Source: Faecalibacillus intestinalis
GTDB taxonomy: Bacteria > Bacillota_I > Bacilli_A > Erysipelotrichales > Coprobacillaceae
Length of the DNA stretch: 38,425 nt
Direction: 5' to 3'
Assembly: GCF_003024685.1 (NCBI RefSeq)
Contig: NZ_PYLQ01000024.1
Location: 1-38,425, forward strand
Positions 22,440 through 31,338 of this stretch are shown here, piece after piece; the stretch's first letter is position 1; every line of letters starts with the position of its first letter. The notes beneath the pieces are model-generated. The model was not told the DNA's origin and ran no database searches. It worked only from the letters and a program-made list of their open reading frames with translations. The translations under genes were made by a program, and so were the position numbers.

Positions 22440-23757
22440 ATTCTTGTTCGATAAATGTATTATAGATAGCACGAATTGCTTCATTAAAGTGAATGTTTTT
22501 AACACCAACAATGATATTTAATTCTGAAGAACCTTGATCAATCATTTTAACATTGATTTTTTTATTAGCTAAAGCTGTAAAAACTTTTGCTGCAACTCCA
22601 CGACCATCTTTCATACCACGACCAACGATAGCAATTAAAGCAAGGTCAGATTCAAGTTCAATTGAATCAGGTTCAACGGCACGATGTAAGTTAGCTAAAA
22701 TTTCTTGTTCATGTTCAATGAATGAATTTAATTCAACAATTACGTTCATTGTATCAATACCAGAAGGTGTATGTTCATAAGATAGACCAGCTTCTTCAAT
22801 AACTTGTAAAACTTTTCTACCAAAACCAATTTCATCATTCATCATATCTTTTTCAATCATGATTGTCGCAAAACCTTGTTTACCAGAAATACCAGTAATA
22901 ATATGATCTGGTTTATGCACAGTACTTTCAACGATTAAAGTTCCAGCATCTTCAGGTTTATTAGTATTTTTGATTACAATAGGAATTCCTTGAGAGCGAA
23001 TAGGGAAAACAGCATTTTCATGCAAAACACTTGCTCCCATGTAAGAAAGTTCACGTAATTCTTTATAAGTGATTGTTCCAATCACTTCTGGATTTTTAAC
23101 AATACGTGGATCAGCAACTAAGAAACCTGAAACATCTGTCCAGTTTTCATAAAGTTTAACTTGACCACATTTAGCGACGATTGAACCAGTAACATCACTT
23201 CCCCCACGAGAGAAAGTTCTAATTTTTGTAGGATCTTCACTACATGAACCATAGAATCCAGGAATAACACAATTTTCTACTTCACTTAATTTTTTAGATA
23301 AAACAGGATCTGTTTTTTTATCATCATAATTTCCATGTTCATCGATAAAGATACATGTTGCAGGATCAACAAATTCAAATCCTAAATAATTCGCAAGTAA
23401 GATACCATTTAAATATTCCCCACGACTTGCTGCATATTCTTCACTGATTTGATCTTGGAAGTTTTTCTTAATAACTTCAAATTCTTCAGTAAGATCAACT
23501 GTTAAATTAAGTTCATCGATAATACTTTGATAACGATCTTTGATTGTATCAAAAGTACATTCAAATTCTTGTTCACTTTCTGCGTTATATGCTTTATATA
23601 ATAAATCAGTAACTTTAATATCATCTTTAAAACGTTTACCAGGCGCTGAAGGTACTACAAAACGACGATCTGGGTCACTTTTGATAATGTCACCAACTTT
23701 TTTAAATTGATGGGCATCTGCAAGAGACGAACCACCAAATTTGACGATTTTCACCAT
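22438..23757 (-). CDS. lysC: Aspartate kinase
   Basis: A 439-aa aspartokinase, first enzyme of the aspartate pathway to lysine, threonine and methionine. The N-terminal kinase domain shows KFGGSSLAD, FSRGGSDVTGS and the ASVLHENAVFPIR block. The C-terminal ACT regulatory domains carry HIITGISGKQGFATIMIEKD and VGRGMKDGRGVAAKVFTALA with KMIDQGSSELNI. It is not fused to homoserine dehydrogenase. In this setting it would supply homoserine for MetY. No lysine riboswitch is visible in the roughly 120-base upstream gap. The ribosome site is GAGGGGAG. Confidence 0.94.
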   Translation of the reverse strand: MVKIVKFGGSSLADAHQFKKVGDIIKSDPDRRFVVPSAPGKRFKDDIKVTDLLYKAYNAESEQEFECTFDTIKDRYQSIIDELNLTVDLTEEFEVIKKNFQDQISEEYAASRGEYLNGILLANYLGFEFVDPATCIFIDEHGNYDDKKTDPVLSKKLSEVENCVIPGFYGSCSEDPTKIRTFSRGGSDVTGSIVAKCGQVKLYENWTDVSGFLVADPRIVKNPEVIGTITYKELRELSYMGASVLHENAVFPIRSQGIPIVIKNTNKPEDAGTLIVESTVHKPDHIITGISGKQGFATIMIEKDMMNDEIGFGRKVLQVIEEAGLSYEHTPSGIDTMNVIVELNSFIEHEQEILANLHRAVEPDSIELESDLALIAIVGRGMKDGRGVAAKVFTALANKKINVKMIDQGSSELNIIVGVKNIHFNEAIRAIYNTFIEQE

Positions 23758-23884
23758 AATAATTCTCCCCTCATATTAATGATATTAAAATATCACTTTT
23801 TTCAAGTATATTCAATCTTTTTTCTAATTGAAAAAAGAAAACAATAAAAATATAATAATATTATATAGAAAAGAGGTCGACATT

Positions 23885-24535
23885 ATGAGAGAAAATATGA
23901 CATTTCTTACAAATTATTATCAAATAAGAGAAATGACAATTGATCGTATGAAAGAAATCATTGATCAAAATAAAAGGTCAAAGGAAGGAGGAACCGTCTT
24001 TTTTGGTGATTCTATTACTCAGTTTATGGATATAGAAAAATATTTTCCAGAAATAAAGAATAAATATAATTGTGGGATTGGCGGAATTACTTCCACAATG
24101 CTGCTTCATTTTATAGATGAAGGTGTTTTAAAATTTAAACCGAGACAACTTGTTTATATGATAGGTACTAACGATTTAGGAAAAACAGTGATGCAATCAC
24201 CTAAAGATATTGCTATTAATGTTAAAGAACTGGTAGAAACAGTTCATTATAACTTACCTGAATGTGAAATCTATGTAGTGAGTCCATTACCTTGCCTTCC
24301 AATGCATGATTATAAACATACACCAGGGGTTTTAAGAAGTAATGATCTTTTAAAAATGATTTATAAAGAATTTAAAAAGACAATCCCTTATGAATATGTA
24401 ACTTTTATTAATGCTTATCCAACGTTATGTAATAAAAAAGGAGAACCGATTGAAGCATACTTTGAAGATGGTCTCCATATCAATCATGATGGATATGTAC
24501 GCTATACAAATTGTTTAAAAGAATACATTTTATAA
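23885..24535 (+). CDS. SGNH/GDSL-family hydrolase
   Basis: A 216-aa lipase/esterase of the SGNH fold, probably cytoplasmic (no signal peptide). The four blocks are present: VFFGDSITQFM (nucleophile Ser, near 42), NCGIGGITS (Gly of oxyanion hole), YMIGTNDLGK (Asn) and EDGLHINHDGY (catalytic Asp and His). ATG 23885 has AAGAGGTCG upstream; an in-frame ATG at 23828 has no ribosome site. It is followed after 19 bases by the YHYH-domain surface protein, so the two may be co-transcribed. The substrate could be an acyl or acetyl group on a sugar, but this is not shown. Confidence 0.88.
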   Translation: MRENMTFLTNYYQIREMTIDRMKEIIDQNKRSKEGGTVFFGDSITQFMDIEKYFPEIKNKYNCGIGGITSTMLLHFIDEGVLKFKPRQLVYMIGTNDLGKTVMQSPKDIAINVKELVETVHYNLPECEIYVVSPLPCLPMHDYKHTPGVLRSNDLLKMIYKEFKKTIPYEYVTFINAYPTLCNKKGEPIEAYFEDGLHINHDGYVRYTNCLKEYIL

Positions 24536-24554
24536 TAAAAAAGGAAACGGGAAT

Positions 24555-25523
24555 ATGAAAAAAAGAATATTAAAAATAGCATCAATGATTATCGTTTTAC
24601 TGATGATGATTACACCTATAAGTGCTCATCCAGGAAGAACAGATGCAAATGGAGGACATTATTGTCGTACAAATTGTGCCAAATGGGGACTTAGAGATGG
24701 TGAATATCATTATCATAATGGTGGAGGTTCGAGCAGTTCTTCAAGCTCAGATAGCTCCTCATCAAGCTCAAGTACAGATAGTGGATCTTCTTCAACAAGT
24801 CAAACACAAAGTACACCTCAAGTAGTTGATTATACAAAACAAGGAGAAACGGCAGGTTATAATTATAAAAAGGCAAATCCTGATGCAGGTAAGGAAGATC
24901 TTACGGGGAAGGATCAAACCTATATAAATGGTTATGATACAGGGTTTACGAATGCTGAAAATGAATTAACGACACTTTCTAAAGATCAAGGAACAGCCAA
25001 GGGAACAGAAGATGGAACGACAACAGAATCATATAATTTAGAAGTTCCAGTTGGTTTAATAAGTAGTGTTTATTTAGATTCTTATAAAGATGCTTATAAT
25101 CAAAGTGAAGCAAGTGATTTTTCTAAAATAAGACAAGATGCAAATAAAAAAGCAATTGATAATGCAAGAAATTTAGAAGATGAAGATACAAATAGTGAGT
25201 ACACTTTAGAAAAACAAAAGAAAGTCTATAAAGAAAGTTATCAAAGTACTTATGATCAAGAAGAAAAAGAGATAAATTCTTTAAAAAAGAAGCTTTCTAA
25301 ATATGCGCAGGATGATTTTGATAATGAGAAGCAAAGTGATGAATCTTATCGTAAATATAAAAATTATAAAGTCTATGATGTTTTAGACAAAAAATATAAA
25401 AAGGAATATAACAAGTATAAAAAACAAAAAGAACAAGAAGATGAAAATGGTGTTGCTGGTGGAGCTGGTGTTGTAGCACTAGGTATTATTGGATATGTCC
25501 TTTATAAAAGAAAAAGGAAATAG
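24555..25523 (+). CDS. YHYH-domain surface protein, membrane-anchored
   Basis: A 322-aa exported protein. The signal peptide ends after PISA (near residue 24). The mature N-terminus is the YHYH-type motif HPGRTDANGGHYC, then NCAKWGLRDGEYHYHNGG, a small His/Cys domain of unknown role found on Gram-positive surface proteins. A Ser-rich linker (about residues 58-90) leads to a long charged helical stretch with repeated YK/DxxYN-type units (DTGFTNAENEL, SYKDAYNQSEAS, SYQSTYDQEEKE). The C-terminus has a hydrophobic helix, GVAGGAGVVALGIIGYVLY, followed by KRKRK. No LPxTG is seen, so the tail is likely membrane-embedded rather than sortase-linked. Confidence 0.82.
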   Translation: MKKRILKIASMIIVLLMMITPISAHPGRTDANGGHYCRTNCAKWGLRDGEYHYHNGGGSSSSSSSDSSSSSSSTDSGSSSTSQTQSTPQVVDYTKQGETAGYNYKKANPDAGKEDLTGKDQTYINGYDTGFTNAENELTTLSKDQGTAKGTEDGTTTESYNLEVPVGLISSVYLDSYKDAYNQSEASDFSKIRQDANKKAIDNARNLEDEDTNSEYTLEKQKKVYKESYQSTYDQEEKEINSLKKKLSKYAQDDFDNEKQSDESYRKYKNYKVYDVLDKKYKKEYNKYKKQKEQEDENGVAGGAGVVALGIIGYVLYKRKRK

Positions 25524-25529
25524 AAAAAA

Positions 25530-26120
25530 ATGAATACATATGAAAGTATATTGACTAGAAGAAGTACAAGAAAATATTTAAATAAGCCAGTAAGCAAAGA
25601 ATTACTAGAAAAAATCATAGAAACTGGAAGATATGCACCAAGTGGTGGCAATAGTCAAAGTAATCATTTTATAGTTATTCAAAATAAACAAATAATTGAT
25701 CGTTTAGTAAAAATGGTTGAAAAAGCATTTTCTAAAATGGAGATTACTGAAAATATGTATAGAAGTTTACAAAATTCAATCAATCTTTCTAAAAAAGGTG
25801 GATATGTATTTTCTTATAATGCACCTGTTTTGATTATTGTCGCCAATAAAAGAGATTATGGAAATAATCAAGCGGATTGTGCGATTGCCTTAGAAAATAT
25901 GATGCTTGAAGCTAATGAATTAGATTTGGGAAGTTGTTATATTAATCAATTAAAATGGCTCAATGAAGGTCGAAAAATTCTCTCTTACTTACAAAGTTTA
26001 GTTATGAAAGAAGATGAAAGGGTCTATGGCTCTTTAATTATCGGCTATCCTGATACAAATGATGGAAAACCACTAAGAAAAGTATTACCTAGAAAAGGTA
26101 ATGTAGTGACATGGCTTTAA
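25530..26120 (+). CDS. Nitroreductase-family flavoprotein
   Basis: A 196-aa FMN-dependent oxidoreductase of the nitroreductase fold. SILTRRSTRKYLNKPVS is the N-terminal FMN phosphate-binding block, and ETGRYAPSGGNSQSNHFIVI is the next conserved one. DCAIALENMMLEANELDLGSCYI contributes the interface helix, and YGSLIIGYPD is the terminal signature. Substrates range from nitro compounds to quinones or flavins, and none can be assigned. It starts 6 bases after the surface-protein gene with its ribosome site AAGGAAA inside that gene's end. A strong bidirectional terminator follows. Confidence 0.9.
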   Translation: MNTYESILTRRSTRKYLNKPVSKELLEKIIETGRYAPSGGNSQSNHFIVIQNKQIIDRLVKMVEKAFSKMEITENMYRSLQNSINLSKKGGYVFSYNAPVLIIVANKRDYGNNQADCAIALENMMLEANELDLGSCYINQLKWLNEGRKILSYLQSLVMKEDERVYGSLIIGYPDTNDGKPLRKVLPRKGNVVTWL

Positions 26121-26127
26121 AAAAAAT

Positions 26128-26168
26128 AAAAAGATGATAACTTATGTTTGATGTTATCATCTTTTTAA
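26128..26168. terminator. Bidirectional terminator
   Basis: AAAAAGATGATAAC pairs with GTTATCATCTTTTT, a 14-bp perfect stem with A-run and T-run on its two sides. It separates convergent genes. Confidence 0.88.
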
Positions 26169-26175
26169 ATACATT

Positions 26176-26808
26176 TTATTTATAAATCAAATTATAAAGA
26201 TTTTGTTTATATTTATTTCCAATAGGAAGTGTTACTTCATTTTTTAACTCAATGGTATTTTCTTTTATGCAAATGACATTATTTAAATTAACTAGATAAG
26301 ATTTATGGCATTGAACAAATTCATTGCCTAATTTTTTATGAATTTTCTTTAAAGTATATCTTAAGGTATAATCTGAGATAGATGTATGAATAACAATATA
26401 ATTTCTAAATGATTCTATGTAAAGAATGTTATTTTTGATTATATGATAATTTATTTTTCCGCTTTTTAAAGAAATTGTATTTATCTTTTTTAATAAAAAA
26501 TCTTTACTTTTAAGAAATGCTTGATATAAGTCTTCATATAAGGATACATTACGAATATAGTAATTAACATATATATTTTGATGATCAAAAATATTATTTT
26601 TTTCATCTAAAACATAAATAAGAATGGAATTTTTTTGAATTTCACTTAAATGAGATATGATTGCTAAATTTTCAAGTATGATAACATCATAAATTGTTTC
26701 TTTTTCAAATGAAGAAGATATTTGTATTTTTAATTCAAGTTCGTCAGAAATTTCATTTATGAAATCTGAATTTATTTTACTTTCCAATAACCATAGAATT
26801 TTAATCAT
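26176..26808 (-). CDS. LytTR-type regulator with degenerate receiver domain
   Basis: A 210-aa protein. The C-terminal half (about residues 115-208) is a LytTR DNA-binding domain: KINYHIIKNNILYIESFRNYIVIHT, then KKLGNEFVQCHKSYLVNLNNV and VTLPIGNKYKQNL. The N-terminal half has the size of a receiver domain but lacks the expected residues: the phospho-acceptor position reads YDVIILEN (no Asp), the acidic pair is LLES, and the switch lysine is absent. Phosphorylation is therefore unlikely. Its start overlaps the preceding membrane-protein gene by 8 bases, implying translational coupling. Confidence 0.8.
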   Translation of the reverse strand: MIKILWLLESKINSDFINEISDELELKIQISSSFEKETIYDVIILENLAIISHLSEIQKNSILIYVLDEKNNIFDHQNIYVNYYIRNVSLYEDLYQAFLKSKDFLLKKINTISLKSGKINYHIIKNNILYIESFRNYIVIHTSISDYTLRYTLKKIHKKLGNEFVQCHKSYLVNLNNVICIKENTIELKNEVTLPIGNKYKQNLYNLIYK

Positions 26809-27400
26809 CTAAAATACCTTCTTCCACTTTTTTTAAATGTTCCCATAGATTAATATTATCATTTTCTAAAACAGATAATATGTGATATTTATCTATAAAA
26901 ATAATACCTTTTTTTTTCATTATTTCTATTCCACGAAGATAATTAGATTTATCAATTCCTAATAATGAATCGAATATAATTTCATCACCTGATTTTAAAC
27001 ATACTTTAAAAAGAATATTATACCCCTCATTATAAATATATTGAGTTGATATTTTTTCATAAGTAATCGTAATATTCTCAATTATTGAATATTTAATTTC
27101 TTGTATACCTTTTTTTAAAATGAAATACTCCCAAGTTTCTATTAAACCTGATGGTTGTACTATTAAAATAGAATTGTTACTTAAATACCATTTAGGTGTA
27201 AATACCATTGGTAAAATAATAAATAGATAAACAAGAACACCAACGACAATTATAAGTTCCTTATTTATAAATGGAAAATAGGTCATGAATAATCGTATAC
27301 TGACTGCATAAAAAGAAAAGTAAATCATTACAAGTAATATTTTCCAAATGATAGATCTGTTTTCTTTTTTTATTTCAAATTTATATTTCATATAAATCAC
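26801..27400 (-). CDS. Hypothetical two-TM protein with PH-like soluble domain
   Basis: A 199-aa protein not assigned to a named family. Two transmembrane helices lie near residues 17-40 and 47-68 (IWKILLVMIYFSFYAVSI; LIIVVGVLVYLFIILPMVF). They are followed by a beta-rich soluble part (WYLSNNSILIVQPSGLIETWEYF, IIENITITYEKIST, LFKVCLKSGDEIIFDSLLGI). This resembles bacterial PH-like domains behind a pair of helices. In the window it is the sole upstream partner of the LytTR gene and overlaps it, so it may sequester or sense for that regulator. The ATG region has AAGAGTG as ribosome site; a second ATG (27391) is a possible start. Confidence 0.6.
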   Translation of the reverse strand: MIYMKYKFEIKKENRSIIWKILLVMIYFSFYAVSIRLFMTYFPFINKELIIVVGVLVYLFIILPMVFTPKWYLSNNSILIVQPSGLIETWEYFILKKGIQEIKYSIIENITITYEKISTQYIYNEGYNILFKVCLKSGDEIIFDSLLGIDKSNYLRGIEIMKKKGIIFIDKYHILSVLENDNINLWEHLKKVEEGILDD

Positions 27401-27480
27401 TCTTCTTTCTATTTATAATATAATCTAAAAAATACATAATGCCTATATTTTAGGGACAAATAGATTTTTTTAGGGATGAA

Positions 27481-27507
27481 ATAAAAAATGGTGCAAATTA
27501 GCACCAT
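27481..27507 (-). terminator. Terminator of queuosine operon
   Basis: On the minus strand ATGGTGC pairs with GCACCAT, followed by a six-base U-run. Confidence 0.82.
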
Positions 27508-27520
27508 CTTGAAATTATTT

Positions 27521-28156
27521 TTATAACTCCTTGTTTTTTTCTCTTTCTAACATATCTTGATAAGAATAAACACAACCACAATAATTTTGTCGATAAAGAT
27601 TATATAATGCTGCAAATTTAACTGATTTTAAATAACCATTGTTCTTTTTAAAATCACTGAAAAGAAATTGTGTTTTTTCTTGAGGAAAGCTTGCGCCAAT
27701 TTCATTGATCCATTGACTATTTTTATGTGGAGAAACACTTAAAACAGTTGTCCAATAATCAAAGTGATGTAAAGATGCATAATCATAAGCATCTTTCATT
27801 CTCTTTGAATAACAAAGATAACAGCGTTTTCCACCTTCAGGTTCATCTTTATATTGAGAAATATCTTTTAGATATTCTTTTGGTTGATATTCTTTTTCAA
27901 CAACTTGAATATTTTGATTAAAATCTTGATTAAAGCGTTGAATGAAATCTTCTAATTCATGAAATCGTCGAAAATACTCGGTATCTGGATAAATGTTTGA
28001 ATTAGAGTAATAAATAGTTATATCGAAAAATTCAGATATTTCTTTTAAAACGTTTCCGCTACATGGCCCACAACAAACATGGAGAAGTAGGGTGGGTTTT
28101 GTACCTTTAATTTTTTCTAATTCTTCTTTGAGTTTTAAGTCGTAATTGATTTTCAT
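27521..28156 (-). CDS. queH: Epoxyqueuosine reductase QueH
   Basis: A 211-aa member of the QueH (formerly DUF208) family, which reduces epoxyqueuosine to queuosine in tRNA and replaces QueG. The Fe-S/metal cysteines are visible: LLHVCCGPCSGNV near residues 25-37, GKRCYLCYSKRM near 108-119 and NYCGCVYS near the end. Normal length. Its ATG overlaps the queA stop by one base (TAATG), so it is translationally coupled as the last gene of tgt-queA-queH. Confidence 0.95.
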   Translation of the reverse strand: MKINYDLKLKEELEKIKGTKPTLLLHVCCGPCSGNVLKEISEFFDITIYYSNSNIYPDTEYFRRFHELEDFIQRFNQDFNQNIQVVEKEYQPKEYLKDISQYKDEPEGGKRCYLCYSKRMKDAYDYASLHHFDYWTTVLSVSPHKNSQWINEIGASFPQEKTQFLFSDFKKNNGYLKSVKFAALYNLYRQNYCGCVYSYQDMLEREKNKEL

Positions 28157-29181
28157 TATAAAATCATCATGCTATCACCAAAGCTAAAGAAACGATATTT
28201 TTCTTTGACAGCTTCTTTATAAGCTTTGAAAATAAGTTCTTTTGAAGCAAAGGCACTAATCAACATTAATAATGTTGATTTAGGTAAATGGAAGTTTGTA
28301 ATCAAACAATCAATAGCTTCAAATTTATATCCAGGATAAATAAAGATATCAGTATTTTCACTTGTTGCTGTAAATTTACCATATTTTTTCATATTAGCTT
28401 CTAGAGTACGTGTTGATGTTGTTCCTACAGCGATGATTCTTTGACCATTTGCTTTTGCTTTGTTTAATTTATCAGCGACTTCTTCACTGATCATATAGAA
28501 TTCACTATGCATATGATGATCTAAAACATTTTCTTCTTTAACAGGTCTAAATGTTCCAAGACCAACATGTAAACAAACATCTAAGATTTCAATACCTTTA
28601 TCTTTTATTTTATGATTGATTTCTTCAGTAAAATGTAAACCAGCTGTAGGAGCTGCTGCACTTCCTTCAATTTTAGCGTAAACTGTTTGATATCTATTTT
28701 TATCTTCAAGTTTTTCTTTAATATAAGGAGGTAAAGGCATTGTTCCTAATTGATCTAAGATTTCATAGAAAATCCCATCATACATCATTTCAAAAACACG
28801 AATACCTTCATCTTTGATTTCAATACATTTTGCTTTTAATAACCCTTCACCAAAAGTAATCACCGTATTCATTTTAACAATACGAGCATTTCCACATAAG
28901 CATTCCCAAGTATCTTTCTTTAATTCTTTTAACAAAAGAACTTCTACATGTCCATTTGTTTCTTCTTTAATTCCAAATAAACGTGCAGGAATAACTTTTG
29001 TATTATTTCTTACTAAAACATCGCCTGGTTTTAAATAATCAAGAATATCATAAAAATGTCTGTGTTCAATATTTCCGTTTTCTCTATTTACTACCATTAA
29101 TCTAGAAGTATCTCTTTTTTCAACAGGATGTTGAGCAATGAGTTCTTCAGGTAGTTCAAAATCAAATTCACTTAGTTTCAT
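28156..29181 (-). CDS. queA: S-adenosylmethionine:tRNA ribosyltransferase-isomerase QueA
   Basis: A 341-aa enzyme that transfers and isomerises the ribosyl part of SAM onto preQ1 in tRNA. The N-terminal [25 protein letters not shown] and [12 protein letters not shown] are signature blocks. [12 protein letters not shown] and [10 protein letters not shown] near the C-terminal half and [19 protein letters not shown] close the active site. The start follows the tgt stop codon directly (TAA ATG), and the gene ends in the one-base overlap with queH, so expression is one operon. Length is normal. Confidence 0.96.
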   Translation of the reverse strand: MKLSEFDFELPEELIAQHPVEKRDTSRLMVVNRENGNIEHRHFYDILDYLKPGDVLVRNNTKVIPARLFGIKEETNGHVEVLLLKELKKDTWECLCGNARIVKMNTVITFGEGLLKAKCIEIKDEGIRVFEMMYDGIFYEILDQLGTMPLPPYIKEKLEDKNRYQTVYAKIEGSAAAPTAGLHFTEEINHKIKDKGIEILDVCLHVGLGTFRPVKEENVLDHHMHSEFYMISEEVADKLNKAKANGQRIIAVGTTSTRTLEANMKKYGKFTATSENTDIFIYPGYKFEAIDCLITNFHLPKSTLLMLISAFASKELIFKAYKEAVKEKYRFFSFGDSMMIL

Positions 29182-30333
<1,152 letters not shown>

Positions 30334-30339
30334 CTATTC

Positions 30340-30345
30340 ATTATA
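30340..30345 (-). promoter_or_regulatory. -10 element of tgt operon
   Basis: TATAAT on the minus strand, 24 bases upstream of the tgt ATG. The -35 is not clear. Confidence 0.5.
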
Positions 30346-30374
30346 CATGAAAGTATTTATAAATAAAATAGAAA

Positions 30375-30391
30375 AAGAGCTAAAAGCTCTT
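30375..30391 (-). terminator. Short terminator after G3E GTPase gene
   Basis: On the minus strand AAGAGC pairs with GCTCTT, followed by TTTCTA. The stem is only six pairs, and read-through into tgt is possible. Confidence 0.55.
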
Positions 30392-31334
30392 AATCAAATG
30401 TAACATATTCATTTTTTAAAGGTTTAGCACCTTCTAAATGATCAACATGTAAAATAGGAATATTACTTTGAATAGATTCATCATATTCTAAACTAATGGT
30501 TCCATCAACCACTAACCATTCATCTTTAATTAAATCTTTAGCGTATTTACTAATACATACTAAACCTAAAAGTTGCATATCATCACTACAACATACCATG
30601 GCTTGTCTACCTAAAACAAAACCATTTTCAATTAATTTATCACGGCCAATCACTTTACCTTTGATCTTAATTGTTTTATTTTCATAGATTTGAGGATTTT
30701 CCATAATATGCATACAGAAAATACCATAATCCATATCATTTACTTCAATATAATCATCATTTAAGTTATATGGTAAATCATTAACAGTTAAATCTTCAAT
30801 TTGTCTATTTTTATTTTCATAAACAATTTGACACATTGGATTTAAAGATTTGATACTTCCTCTAATAGGATATTTCTTTGTATTTTCATCACAACGATTT
30901 ACAATAACTAAATCACTACCTGTTATATGATAAACAAATTGTCCACGCATATTGTTGTAATAAAGATCAAAGGTTTCAGCAGAAATAGTTGTAAGAATTT
31001 GAACAACTTGCCATTGGTCAATACAAATTTCATCAACAAATTTTGTATTATCCCACATACCATTATATTCAATCATAACTTGTGTTGGTTGGTATTTTTG
31101 ATGTAAATGAAGAAGAGTTTCATAATTTAAATCTTCTTCGTTTTCAATAAATTCAACAGAAGCATTTTCTTTTTCTAAAGCAGGAATATCATATTCTACT
31201 TCACCTTCTTCACAGGCAATGATTAAAGTTTTTTCATCTTCACCAAAACCTTGTTCAAGAAGAGTATCTTGGATAAATGAAGATTTTCCACTTTCTAAAA
31301 ATCCAGTAAACAAATAAACTCTTGTTTTATTCAT
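30390..31334 (-). CDS. G3E (CobW/COG0523) GTPase fused to a YcgQ-like C-terminal domain
   Basis: A 314-aa protein with two parts. Residues 1-165 are a G3E GTPase: P-loop LFTGFLESGKSSF (the usual GFLGAGKT is altered), a CEEGEVEYD-type region in place of the usual switch I, and VNRCDENTK as the base-recognition NKxD-like motif. The CxCC metal motif is missing. Residues about 200-314 resemble the TIGR03943/YcgQ (DUF1980) domain: DYGIFCMHIMENPQIYENKTIKIKG and FVLGRQAMVCCSDDMQLLGLVC. YcgQ-type proteins are tied to zinc or other metal homeostasis in Bacillota. It starts 4 bases after the next G3E gene, so they are in one operon. Confidence 0.75.
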   Translation of the reverse strand: MNKTRVYLFTGFLESGKSSFIQDTLLEQGFGEDEKTLIIACEEGEVEYDIPALEKENASVEFIENEEDLNYETLLHLHQKYQPTQVMIEYNGMWDNTKFVDEICIDQWQVVQILTTISAETFDLYYNNMRGQFVYHITGSDLVIVNRCDENTKKYPIRGSIKSLNPMCQIVYENKNRQIEDLTVNDLPYNLNDDYIEVNDMDYGIFCMHIMENPQIYENKTIKIKGKVIGRDKLIENGFVLGRQAMVCCSDDMQLLGLVCISKYAKDLIKDEWLVVDGTISLEYDESIQSNIPILHVDHLEGAKPLKNEYVTFD

Positions 31335-31338
31335 ACGC

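Noticed and set aside
23758-23884. Lysine riboswitch upstream of aspartate kinase
   Set aside because: The gap to the divergent gene is about 130 bases and shows only a small AT-rich hairpin. It is too short for a lysine riboswitch, and no conserved parts are visible.
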